A DNA stretch of 36,267 nt, from assembly GCA_900546575.1 (NCBI GenBank), contig URDM01000023.1, positions 1 to 36,267 of the forward strand, written 5' to 3'. The notes beneath the pieces were generated by a model, which made no database searches, was not told the origin of the DNA, and worked only from the letters and a program-made list of their open reading frames with translations. Positions 23,367 to 30,659 of this stretch are shown here, one piece after another (position 1 is the stretch's first letter; each line of letters starts with the position of its first letter). The DNA comes from an uncultured Prevotella sp. (GTDB lineage: Bacteria; Bacteroidota; Bacteroidia; Bacteroidales; Bacteroidaceae). A program made the translations under genes and the position numbers.

Positions 23367-24425
23367 TTATTTCACTTCAAACTTTCCGTTCTGGTCAACC
23401 ACATAGCGCTTGCCTGTTCCGCCTACAAGAATGCTGGCTGTGAACTGTGTGGTTGTAGCCTCAAGCTCTACGTTGCTGCCCTTCGGCAATGTAGCAAGGT
23501 CGGCATCGGTCAATCCGAGCGAGGCTGGCGAACTGGTGTAAGCACCTGTCTTCTCACGCTTCTCAAACTGAGCATGGAACATTGCCCATAGCAGCTTGTA
23601 AGCCTCCATGTTGTACGGACAGCGGAACTCGTCGGTGCCTGTGCCTACAACCTTATCAGAGAACTGCAAGAATCCCCACTGATTAGGCGCATGCATGTTG
23701 ATCTCGCCAGTAGGAGTCCACACCCAGTTTTCCTCAGGTCCACCCTTCTTCAGCCATTCTACACGCGAGAAGTTCAGTCGCCAGATGTTTCCGGCAACGA
23801 GCGGATTGGTGAAGTTGCGGGTAATAGCCTTGTGCGGAATAGCCATCTCCACGGTCCATGAGCGGTCCTTGTCCTTAGGCTTATTGAGTGTTCCGTCGTG
23901 CTGAACAGCAAGCTTCAGTCCCGGGCAATCCCACTGGATGTAGAAGTTGCCGCCCGAACGATAGGCACGGTCGAGCATAAGGTCGAACACAACGCCACGT
24001 GCGTTGTTCTCAATCTCGAAGTAGCACTGTCCGTCGCCAGTCGGGTCGAGGAACACCTCGAAGTCGTTGTCGTGATAGATGATAGTATCGCGCTGCGTCA
24101 GGTTTGCCACGATGTTGGGTTCCTCCATCACAGCCGACACGTACAGATATTCGTCGTCCCACATCATTCGGGCCTTGGTGTCATAAATAGGCTTTGGAAA
24201 TCCGTCGCCGCTTATGTCGACAAACGACTCTGTGTCGGCAGCCTTTGCCCACGACTTCTCGTTGAGCTTGCCGTCAATCTTAATCTTCTCGTTAGTACGA
24301 TAGCACACGTAATGTCGTGGAGTAGACAGTCGCTGTGCATATTTCTTGAGCAGTCCGTCCTGTGCAGACGCAGGCATAGCAAAGGCAAAAGCAAGAGCTA
24401 TTGCCGAAAGAATTGATTTGTTCAT
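23367..24425 (-). CDS. Secreted CBM9-like carbohydrate-binding protein
   Basis: A 352-residue exported protein with a signal peptide (about 1-21, ending PASAQ). The body is a CBM9-like beta-sandwich: KIDGKLNEKSWAKA (about 49-62), then an ARMMWDDEYLYVSAVMEEPN strand pair, DNDFEVFLDPTGDG (about 119-132), and a later VEMAIPHKAI. This fold occurs in carbohydrate-binding modules and in many Bacteroidota secreted proteins of unknown target. No catalytic domain is attached. It starts only 10 bases after the TM2 gene stop, so it is probably the last gene of the CD225-DUF2752-TM2 transcript rather than part of the convergent PNGase locus. A role in binding glycans is inference from the fold. Confidence 0.85.
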   Translation of the reverse strand: MNKSILSAIALAFAFAMPASAQDGLLKKYAQRLSTPRHYVCYRTNEKIKIDGKLNEKSWAKAADTESFVDISGDGFPKPIYDTKARMMWDDEYLYVSAVMEEPNIVANLTQRDTIIYHDNDFEVFLDPTGDGQCYFEIENNARGVVFDLMLDRAYRSGGNFYIQWDCPGLKLAVQHDGTLNKPKDKDRSWTVEMAIPHKAITRNFTNPLVAGNIWRLNFSRVEWLKKGGPEENWVWTPTGEINMHAPNQWGFLQFSDKVVGTGTDEFRCPYNMEAYKLLWAMFHAQFEKREKTGAYTSSPASLGLTDADLATLPKGSNVELEATTTQFTASILVGGTGKRYVVDQNGKFEVK

Positions 24426-24435
24426 TTAATTATAA

Positions 24436-24774
24436 TTAGAATATTTCGTTGATTTTGTTATAGTTCTTGTTTTTTGTATCTCCCATTATCAGGAACCAGT
24501 CGATAATGGTCCAGATGCCACAGCCTCCGCATGTTATCAGCTTCAGTACCCCCATCGTAGTGTCCCCTATATAAAAGCGGTCGATGCCGAATTGTCCGAG
24601 AAAGATAGATATGAGAAGAGCAACTATAGGGTCTTTGGTCTGTGCCATACGAATGGATGCTTCAGAAAAATCCATATTCTCAAGCTGTGTGTAGATGTCG
24701 CGAAGCGCATATTCGGGAAAACGTCCACCATACAAAGCAATAAGCTGGCTTACTTGATTCTTTTCCATAGTCAT
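24436..24774 (-). CDS. TM2 domain membrane protein
   Basis: A 112-residue protein (110 if the ATG two codons later is used). A cytoplasmic helical N-terminal part (about 1-45) is followed by a TM2 domain: hydrophobic VALLISIFLGQFGIDRFYIG, with the typical G-x-x-G-x-x-x-F-Y-x-G pattern, then a second membrane helix VLKLITCGGCGIWTIIDWFL. TM2 proteins are small two-helix membrane proteins of unknown role. It lies between the DUF2752 gene (28-base gap) and the CBM9-like gene (10-base gap), all leftward. Confidence 0.9.
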   Translation of the reverse strand: MTMEKNQVSQLIALYGGRFPEYALRDIYTQLENMDFSEASIRMAQTKDPIVALLISIFLGQFGIDRFYIGDTTMGVLKLITCGGCGIWTIIDWFLIMGDTKNKNYNKINEIF

Positions 24775-24802
24775 GTGGTTTTATAATTTCTGTTTTGTGG
24801 TT

Positions 24803-25198
24803 TTATATTTCAAGTATGTTTCTTACGACAAACCATACGCAGAACGTTATGACATACAGTCCAACTGCTATTTTCCCCTCAAATATCTCTTTCATACGGT
24901 CTTTAAGTCGCGATTGTGGGAGATAATAGGCCACAACAATACACAAAGTATAAGGCAGGGCATAAATGAGATAGTAGTTGTAAGAAACAGCTTCCCGCAC
25001 ATTTCCGTTGGTCATCGCATGCACAAAGCGCTGTATGCCGCAAGCAGGACAACTCAGTCCTGTAATCAATTTTACGGGACATTTAGGCCAAAACCAATAA
25101 GCAGTCGGACTGAAACGATAAAGCACCAATCCGACTGCCAAAGCTAATGCGAGATAAATGTATTTGTTCTTAAAGAGATGCAAAAGCTGCATATCCAT
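24803..25198 (-). CDS. DUF2752 membrane protein
   Basis: About 131 residues from ATG at 25198; a GTG nine bases earlier and an ATG six bases later are also possible. The hallmark is KLITGLSCPACGIQR (about 46-60), the Cys-Pro-x-Cys-Gly motif of DUF2752 proteins, followed by a hydrophobic stretch. Three membrane helices are likely (about 14-32, 72-95 and 108-128). The function is unknown. Its 5' end overlaps the 3' end of the CD225 gene by about 29 bases, which suggests translational coupling. Confidence 0.88.
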   Translation of the reverse strand: MDMQLLHLFKNKYIYLALALAVGLVLYRFSPTAYWFWPKCPVKLITGLSCPACGIQRFVHAMTNGNVREAVSYNYYLIYALPYTLCIVVAYYLPQSRLKDRMKEIFEGKIAVGLYVITFCVWFVVRNILEI

Positions 25199-25466
25199 AG
25201 ACTCCACACCATATTAACTGAATCACCAATCCGGCTATAATGCCTATAAGACTCCACTTCTTGGCTTCATTGGCAGCATTGACTGCTTCATCATACAGGC
25301 CTGCCATATACAGGCCGTTCACTTTGGCAGCTTTTATGATGCCGTAGATGCCGAGTGGCAGACAGCAGCAGATGGTGCAGATTATCGCCATAACCATATT
25401 GTTGTTTGGCATAGGCATCTTTGGATTGTCGTTCTGGGGCTGTGTGTTTTGGTTTAATTGTTCCAT
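25170..25466 (-). CDS. CD225/dispanin-family membrane protein
   Basis: A 98-residue protein starting at ATG 25466 (MEQLNQN). A longer reading frame upstream adds a non-conserved arginine-rich tail and is not favoured. A disordered Asn/Pro/Gln-rich N terminus (1-27) is followed by a CD225 domain. The first membrane segment is MVMAIICTICCCLPLGIYGI with the Cys triplet and Pro-Leu-Gly turn, then the conserved cytoplasmic loop with AAKVNGLYMAGLYDEAVNAA, then a second membrane helix (about 72-92). This is the bacterial branch of the family that includes animal IFITM proteins; bacterial functions are not established. It is the first gene of the CD225-DUF2752-TM2-CBM9 run. Confidence 0.88.
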   Translation of the reverse strand: MEQLNQNTQPQNDNPKMPMPNNNMVMAIICTICCCLPLGIYGIIKAAKVNGLYMAGLYDEAVNAANEAKKWSLIGIIAGLVIQLIWCGVYGYAAFASL

Positions 25467-25496
25467 AAGGTTTAAGGTGTGGACCAGAAGGTGGGT

Positions 25497-25530
25497 CGTG
25501 ACACGGGCTGATCCATTACTCCGTGCCACG
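25497..25530. other. Imperfect hairpin between trmD and the CD225 gene
   Basis: cgtgacacgg (25497-25506) pairs with ccgtgccacg (25521-25530) apart from one internal mismatch. No T-run follows on either strand, so terminator function is doubtful. Confidence 0.35.
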
Positions 25531-25556
25531 GCTTATTCATTATTTTCAGGGTGTCA

Positions 25557-26234
25557 TTACTTCTCCAACAGGTCGGGGCGCAGACGCTTGGTACGTTCCA
25601 TAGCCTGCTCCATTTCCCAACTCTTTATTTTGGCCTCGTTGCCACTCAGCAATATGTCGGGCACTTTCCATCCCTTGTAGTCGGCAGGGCGTGTATAGAT
25701 AGGAGCCGACAGAAGGTCGTCCTGGAAGCAGTCGCTCAGCGCACTCTGCTCGTCGCCTATCACGCCCGGCACAACGCGCACAATGGCGTCTGCCATGACT
25801 GCTGCAGCCAGCTCGCCACCCGTCAGCACGTAGTCGCCGATGCTTATCTCGCGAGTGATGAGATGGTCGCGCACACGCTGGTCGATACCCTTGTAGTGTC
25901 CGCAGAGTATGATGATGTTGCCCTTGAGCGAAAGATCGTTGGCAATATGCTGGTCAAACTGCTCGCCGTCGGGCGAAGTATAGATTATCTCGTCGTAATC
26001 GCGCTCTGCCTTCAGAGCCGAAATACAGCGGTCGATGGGTTCGCACTGCATCACCATACCAGCAAATCCTCCGTAAGGATAGTCGTCTACACGGCGCCAT
26101 TTGTCGGCAGAGTAGTCGCGCAGATTGTGCAGGTGAATTTCTGCCAGACCCTTCTTCTGGGCACGGGCAAGTATCGATTCGTTTACGAAGCCCTCAAGCA
26201 TTTCGGGCAATACGGTTATTATGTCTATTCTCAT
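25557..26234 (-). CDS. trmD: tRNA (guanine-37-N1)-methyltransferase
   Basis: SAM-dependent trefoil-knot (SPOUT) enzyme that methylates G37 of tRNAs with G at position 36, preventing frameshifting; usually essential. It is 225 residues. The start MRIDIITVLPEML aligns with the invariant N terminus of the family. Other motifs are GGFAGMVMQ, LCGHYKGIDQRV and the knot region SIGDYVLTGGELAA with VIGDEQSAL. It is followed by 90 bases before the CD225 gene. The usual rpsP-rimM-trmD-rplS cluster is absent. The promoter-like box lies almost on top of the start codon, hinting at a leaderless or near-leaderless mRNA. Confidence 0.97.
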   Translation of the reverse strand: MRIDIITVLPEMLEGFVNESILARAQKKGLAEIHLHNLRDYSADKWRRVDDYPYGGFAGMVMQCEPIDRCISALKAERDYDEIIYTSPDGEQFDQHIANDLSLKGNIIILCGHYKGIDQRVRDHLITREISIGDYVLTGGELAAAVMADAIVRVVPGVIGDEQSALSDCFQDDLLSAPIYTRPADYKGWKVPDILLSGNEAKIKSWEMEQAMERTKRLRPDLLEK

Positions 26235-26238
26235 ACGT

Positions 26239-26271
26239 GCAAATTTACATAATTTCGTTCATCCGACCAAC
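26239..26271 (-). promoter_or_regulatory. Promoter of trmD, very close to its start codon
   Basis: On the minus strand TAAATTTGC (26239-26247) fits the -7 consensus. A GTTG near -33 (26268-26271) lies 20 bases further upstream. Counting seven bases from the box, transcription would begin about at the trmD ATG. Confidence 0.5.
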
Positions 26272-26318
26272 ATTTCTGCCAACTATCTATAAAACATTGC
26301 CATTCAAGCCCCATGTTG

Positions 26319-26351
26319 TTTGGTAGATAGAATAATTCGGCGTACCTTTAC
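26319..26351 (+). promoter_or_regulatory. Promoter of the TIGR02757-SGNH unit
   Basis: TTTG (26319-26322), 20 bases, then TACCTTTAC (26343-26351), one mismatch from the -7 consensus. Predicted start near 26357, about 30 bases before the ATG at 26389. This also excludes the TTG at 26320 as a start. Confidence 0.5.
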
Positions 26352-26388
26352 AACTGCATTCAACCCAATATATTCTACGTACAAAGAA

Positions 26389-27153
26389 ATGAATCCTAAC
26401 ATTGACAAGCAACTTGCAAGCCGCATACGACAGCTTGCCGACAAATACGAAACGGCAGATTTCCTCGCCGCCGACCCAAGCTCCTTCATGCACCGCGTGG
26501 CAGGAGCGGCTAATCAGGAGGCAATGGCTTTCATAGCCTCATGCCTGAGTTACGGCTCGCGCAAGCAGTTCTTCCCCAAGATACAGTTCGTGCTCGACGC
26601 TTCGGGGGGCGAGATTGACCGCTGGGTGCGCTCTGACGAATGGCAGAACGACATAGCCGACACCGCCGAATGCTTCTATCGCCTGTACACACGACACGAC
26701 ATGTGCTGCCTGCTTGCCGCCTACAGCCACATGCTCAACCGCTACGGCAGCATGAAGACATACGTGGCAAGCCATGCAACGACGGGAATTGAAGCCGTGG
26801 AAGCCATCTGCCGATACTTTGCCGAGCAAGGAGCCAGCAAGATTGTGCCCAAGAACACGTCGTCGGCATGCAAGCGCGTGTGCATGTTTATGCGCTGGAT
26901 GGTACGGTCAGATTCTCCCGTCGACCTCGGATTGTGGGCAGACATCATCGACCGACGCTCGCTCATCATGCCGCTCGACACACACGTTGTGCAGGAGAGC
27001 ATGCGAATGGGGCTGCTCAACAGTCGCACAGCCTCAATGTCAACAGCCCGACGACTTACCGACGTAATGCTCGAAATATTCCCCGACGACCCGACAAGGG
27101 GCGACTTCGCATTGTTCGGTCTGGGTGTAGACGAAGAAAAAGAACAACAATAA
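26389..27153 (+). CDS. TIGR02757 / DUF2400 family protein
   Basis: A 254-residue cytoplasmic protein from the ATG at 26389. The family is widespread in Bacteroidota and its function is unknown. Recognisable blocks are the N-terminal LADKYETADFLAADPSSFMH, an AMAFIASCLSYGSRKQF segment, KRVCMFMRWMVRSDSPVDLG, the IMPLDTHVV motif, and the end block DPTRGDFALFGLGVDE. The RWMVR...LDTH...DFALFGLG arrangement recalls helix-hairpin-helix DNA glycosylase-like folds, but this is only a resemblance. The SGNH hydrolase gene follows after 20 bases on the same strand. Confidence 0.9.
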   Translation: MNPNIDKQLASRIRQLADKYETADFLAADPSSFMHRVAGAANQEAMAFIASCLSYGSRKQFFPKIQFVLDASGGEIDRWVRSDEWQNDIADTAECFYRLYTRHDMCCLLAAYSHMLNRYGSMKTYVASHATTGIEAVEAICRYFAEQGASKIVPKNTSSACKRVCMFMRWMVRSDSPVDLGLWADIIDRRSLIMPLDTHVVQESMRMGLLNSRTASMSTARRLTDVMLEIFPDDPTRGDFALFGLGVDEEKEQQ

Positions 27154-27173
27154 TAACTAAAAACAAACAGCAA

Positions 27174-27851
27174 ATGAAAAAGACAATTACACTATTCTGC
27201 CTGCTCATGCTCGTGCTTGTACAGGCTCCGGCACAGGTGCGCCGAACCATTGCCGTACTGGGCGACTCGTATTCTACATTCCAGGGATTCATTCCCGAAG
27301 GCAACGCAATATGGTACTTCTCGCCAGCCAACAAGAAGCAGACCGACGTGGAGCGCGTGGAGCAGACCTGGTGGTGGCAGGTGATAAAGCAGGGAGGCTA
27401 CAAGATGGGGATGAACAACTCCTACTCGGGTGCCACAATATGCAATACGGGATATGACGATGCCGACTTCAGCGACCGCTCGTTCGTGACCCGATGCCAC
27501 AACCTGGGCAATCCCGACATAATCCTTATATGCGGAGCCACCAACGACTCATGGGCTGGAGTGAAGATGGGCGAATATCAGTATAGCGACTGGCGACGTG
27601 CCGACCTCTACTATTTCCGTCCTGCCATGGCAAAGATGCTCAACGACATACGTCTGTACTATCCAAACGTCGACGTTTACTTCATCCTCAACAGCCAACT
27701 CAAGGACGACATCAACAAGTCGGTTGACGAAATATGCCGCCACTACGACGTGCCCGTAATCAAGCTCAAGGACATTGACAAGAAGAGCGGACACCCGTCG
27801 ATAAAGGGAATGAAAAGTTTTGCCGAGCAAGTTCTTAAGGCTATCAAATAA
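27174..27851 (+). CDS. Secreted SGNH/GDSL-type hydrolase
   Basis: A 225-residue exported esterase-like protein starting at ATG 27174; the longer upstream frame overlaps the previous gene and is rejected. A signal peptide (1-21, ending APAQ) is followed by the SGNH fold. Block I is LGDSYSTF with nucleophile S32. Block II is NSYSGATI (82-89). Block III is GATNDSW with N124. Block V is SGHPSIKGM with H207. The usual DxxH acid is not at the expected place: residue 204 is Lys, and the nearest Asp is D202. Substrate is unknown; sugar-ester deacetylation is a common role in the family. It is probably co-transcribed with the TIGR02757 gene. Confidence 0.85.
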   Translation: MKKTITLFCLLMLVLVQAPAQVRRTIAVLGDSYSTFQGFIPEGNAIWYFSPANKKQTDVERVEQTWWWQVIKQGGYKMGMNNSYSGATICNTGYDDADFSDRSFVTRCHNLGNPDIILICGATNDSWAGVKMGEYQYSDWRRADLYYFRPAMAKMLNDIRLYYPNVDVYFILNSQLKDDINKSVDEICRHYDVPVIKLKDIDKKSGHPSIKGMKSFAEQVLKAIK

Positions 27852-27875
27852 GAAAAACCTCTGATTTACAAAGCC

Positions 27876-27953
27876 TTAAACACTTAACATTTAACATTCA
27901 ACACTTAACTTTCCACCCACATAACACTTAACATTTAACACTTAACACATACG
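27876..27953. repeat. Degenerate cacttaac/atttaac short repeats
   Basis: Many copies of cacttaac, atttaaca and acacttaac follow one another here, directly before the second 22-bp palindrome array. The gap from 27852 to 28224 holds this segment, the array and the promoter at 28139-28170, but no gene. Confidence 0.7.
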
Positions 27954-27960
27954 ATTTCAA

Positions 27961-28063
27961 AAAAGGAGTCCTTTTGCCCTTCAAAAGGGGTCCTTTTGCA
28001 CCTCAAAACGAGTCCTTTTGGATTGCAAAACGAGTCCTTTTGCAACCCAAAAGGACTTCTTTT
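27961..28063. repeat. Five 15-bp palindromes at exact 22-bp period (array 2)
   Basis: Cores start at 27961, 27983, 28005, 28027 and 28049. They are variants of AAAAGGAGTCCTTTT or AAAACGAGTCCTTTT, and the fifth (AAAAGGACTTCTTTT) again has the opposite orientation. Number of cores, spacing and order match array 1 at 11729-11831, while the 7-base spacers differ. A T-run follows the last core (from about 28065), so this end may terminate the SGNH transcript. Confidence 0.92.
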
Positions 28064-28138
28064 GTTTTTTTATCTGTTCCGTTCTTCTGTTTTTATCTTC
28101 GATTTTAGCAATCATTATTTATTTACAACACCCGTTGC

Positions 28139-28170
28139 TTTGTGCTTTAAAATTAATCAACTAACTTTGC
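28139..28170 (+). promoter_or_regulatory. Promoter of the coiled-coil/efflux unit
   Basis: TTTG (28139-28142), 19 bases, then TAACTTTGC (28162-28170): both Bacteroidota promoter elements at standard spacing. The leader to the ATG at 28225 is about 48 bases. Confidence 0.75.
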
Positions 28171-28224
28171 AACAGTTTAAACTTTATTATTTAAAACTCA
28201 TTAATTGATATATCAAATTAAGTT

Positions 28225-29106
28225 ATGAAAAAGAAAAAACTCATTACTGGGATAGTAGCGGGTGTGATTGGATTGGCACTCGTGGGCACAATAGCCTATC
28301 TTTACGTCAATCTTGACAGCCAAAGAAAAGAAAACAAGGCAATGCAGGAACTCGCCGACCTCGACAAGAAGGAGATGGAGAACGAGTACCAGCAGTTTGC
28401 CAACCAATACAGCGAGATGAAGACGCAGATAACCAACGACTCCATCGTAGCACAACTCACAGCCGAGCAGGAGAAGACCGAACGACTGCTCAAGGAACTG
28501 CGGGACACCAAGTCGAGCGACGCACGTGAGATAGCACGCCTCAAGAAGGAGCTTGCCACCGTTCGCGCCGTACTGCGCAACTATGTCATTGAGATAGATT
28601 CGCTCAACCGACTCAACCAGAACCTCACCGCCGAGAACACCCGAATCAAAGGACAGTATAACGAAGCGACACGACAGATTGAGGGACTCAACACCGAACG
28701 CGCCTCACTCTCGGAGAAAGTGGCTATTGCAGCGCAGCTCGATGCCACCGGCATATCAATGCAGCTGAAGAACAAGCGCGGCAAGAATACCGACAAGACT
28801 TCAAAGTGTACAAACATACAGGTCAACTTCACCATAGCCAAGAACGTGACAGCACAGAACGGACAGAAGACATTCTACGTGCGCATCACCACTCCTGCCG
28901 GAACAACTCTCGGCGGCGGCGGAACGTTCCACTATCAGAACCGCTCGCTCGAAGCCACAATGCACAAGAGTGTGGAATACGGCGGACAGGAAATGGCTAT
29001 AACCACGTATTGGAGCGTATCGCAGTCGCTGCTTGCAGGAACCTATCATGTAAGCATTTTCGCCGATGGCAACATGATTGGCTCACGTAGCTTCACATTC
29101 AAGTAA
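28225..29106 (+). CDS. Membrane-anchored coiled-coil protein with C-terminal beta domain
   Basis: A 293-residue protein I cannot name. A lysine-rich start (MKKKKL) is followed by one membrane helix (about 7-28). A long charged coiled coil spans about 32-175, rich in Glu/Lys/Gln with LxxEI-type heptads. A C-terminal domain of about 115 residues (about 180-293) is rich in Thr/Gly and beta strands, with FYVRITTPAGTTLGGGGTF and YHVSIFADGNMIGSRSFTF. Topology should be N-in with the coiled coil and beta domain in the periplasm. Similar architectures occur in other Bacteroidota as uncharacterised proteins. It is first in a rightward run, 44 bases before the TolC gene, so a periplasmic role alongside that system is possible but unproven. 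Confidence 0.75.
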   Translation: MKKKKLITGIVAGVIGLALVGTIAYLYVNLDSQRKENKAMQELADLDKKEMENEYQQFANQYSEMKTQITNDSIVAQLTAEQEKTERLLKELRDTKSSDAREIARLKKELATVRAVLRNYVIEIDSLNRLNQNLTAENTRIKGQYNEATRQIEGLNTERASLSEKVAIAAQLDATGISMQLKNKRGKNTDKTSKCTNIQVNFTIAKNVTAQNGQKTFYVRITTPAGTTLGGGGTFHYQNRSLEATMHKSVEYGGQEMAITTYWSVSQSLLAGTYHVSIFADGNMIGSRSFTFK

Positions 29107-29150
29107 GCCACCGAGGCTGACAAGCCACACACTCCAACAAACAAACGAAT

Positions 29151-30638
29151 ATGAAATACAAGTTATTAATATTGGCCCTTACTACGCTTGCCACAAGCGC
29201 TCAGGCACAACAGACGCTGACACTCGACAGTTGCCGCGCAATGGCATTGCGCAACAACAAGACCCTGTCGGCTTCGCGCCTGCAGCTCGACATGGCTCGC
29301 TACAACAAGAAAGCAGCCAAGACAAAGTATCTGCCGCACATAAGTGCGCTCGGAGGATACGAACTGACAAGCCGTGAGATTTCATTACTCAGCAAAGACC
29401 AGAAGTCGGCACTTGCCAATGCAGGCACCAACACCACCGGTGCGCTGCACAACGACATTGCCGGCGCTCTGACAAGCCTTGCCCAGCAAGGCATACTCAC
29501 ACCCGAACAAGCATCCAATCTCGGAGGCATGTTCGGACAGGTGGGATCAAAAATAGGCGAAGCCGTCAACCATGTAGGACAGAACATCGTTGACGCTTTC
29601 CGCACAGACACACGCCAGATGTACGCCCTCTCGGTAATGCTCACACAACCTATTTATATGGGTGGAGCCATTATAGCAGCCAACCGCATGGCTGACATAG
29701 GCGAAGAGATGGCACAGAACAACATCGAGGCTTCGACACAAAACACGCTGCACTCTATCGACCAGGCCTACTGGACAGTCGTTTCGGTACACCACAAAAA
29801 GCAGTTGGCAGAAAGCTATCTGGCTGTAGTGAAGAAACTCGACGACGACGTGAGCAAGATGATACGCGAGGGAGTGGCCACACGAGCCGACGGACTGAAG
29901 GTGGACGTCAAGGTGAACGAGGCTGAAATGTCGCTGACACAGGCCGAGAATGGACTCGCTCTCGCCAAGATGCTGCTCTGCCAATTGTGTGGCATGGATG
30001 TCGACTCAAACATTACACTTGCCGACGAGAACGCCGACAACCTCGTAGAGCAAGCCGACGACGCTCAAGCCGACCGCGCTGTGGCTATGGAGAACCGCCC
30101 CGAACTGAAACTTCTGCAGAATTCTGCCGACATGAGTCGCCAAGCCACCAAGCTGGTGCGCGCCGCTTATCTGCCACAGGTGCTTCTTACCGGCGGATAT
30201 GTAGCCACCAATCCCAATGTCTTCAACGGATTTGAACGCAAACTCTCTGGCATGTGGAATGTCGGAGTGATGGTGCGTGTGCCGCTATGGAACTGGATGG
30301 AGGGCACATACAAGGTGCGCGCAAGCCGCATTGCCACTACTATCGTAGAACTCGAACGCGACGACATCCGCGAAAAGATAGACCTGCAGGTGAGCCAAAG
30401 CCAATTCAAGGTGAAGGAGGCCAACCGCCGTCTGGCTATGGCAACGAAAAACGTAGAGAACGCTGAGGAAAACCTGCGTTGCGCCAACCTCGGATTTAAG
30501 GAGGGCGTTATACCCACTACCGACGTTATGGCTGCACAGACAGCATGGGTGCAGGCACAATCGCAGAAGATAGACGCCGAAGTAGACGTGAAAATGAGTC
30601 AAGTTAACTTAAAGAAGGCACTCGGTGTCTTGCAATAA
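29151..30638 (+). CDS. TolC-family outer-membrane efflux protein
   Basis: Trimeric outer-membrane channel subunit for a tripartite exporter. It is 495 residues. A signal peptide (1-20, ending SAQAQ) is followed by two OEP repeats. The first starts TLTLDSCRAMALRNNKTLSA (about 21-40) and its second half RMADIGEEMAQNNIE leads to long helices. The second repeat has ENRPELKLLQNSADMSRQAT and VRVPLWNWMEG (the typical short turn). An insertion rich in Gly/Ala/Gln (about 95-155) is longer than in E. coli TolC. The HlyD-family gene follows after 21 bases, confirming an export operon. Confidence 0.93.
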   Translation: MKYKLLILALTTLATSAQAQQTLTLDSCRAMALRNNKTLSASRLQLDMARYNKKAAKTKYLPHISALGGYELTSREISLLSKDQKSALANAGTNTTGALHNDIAGALTSLAQQGILTPEQASNLGGMFGQVGSKIGEAVNHVGQNIVDAFRTDTRQMYALSVMLTQPIYMGGAIIAANRMADIGEEMAQNNIEASTQNTLHSIDQAYWTVVSVHHKKQLAESYLAVVKKLDDDVSKMIREGVATRADGLKVDVKVNEAEMSLTQAENGLALAKMLLCQLCGMDVDSNITLADENADNLVEQADDAQADRAVAMENRPELKLLQNSADMSRQATKLVRAAYLPQVLLTGGYVATNPNVFNGFERKLSGMWNVGVMVRVPLWNWMEGTYKVRASRIATTIVELERDDIREKIDLQVSQSQFKVKEANRRLAMATKNVENAEENLRCANLGFKEGVIPTTDVMAAQTAWVQAQSQKIDAEVDVKMSQVNLKKALGVLQ

Positions 30639-30659
30639 CAACACACATTATATATTATT

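Noticed and set aside
26868..27851. Long 327-codon frame ending with the SGNH hydrolase
   Set aside because: Its first 102 codons lie in another frame of the TIGR02757 gene. The ATG at 27174 starts a clear signal peptide, so only the shorter CDS is annotated.
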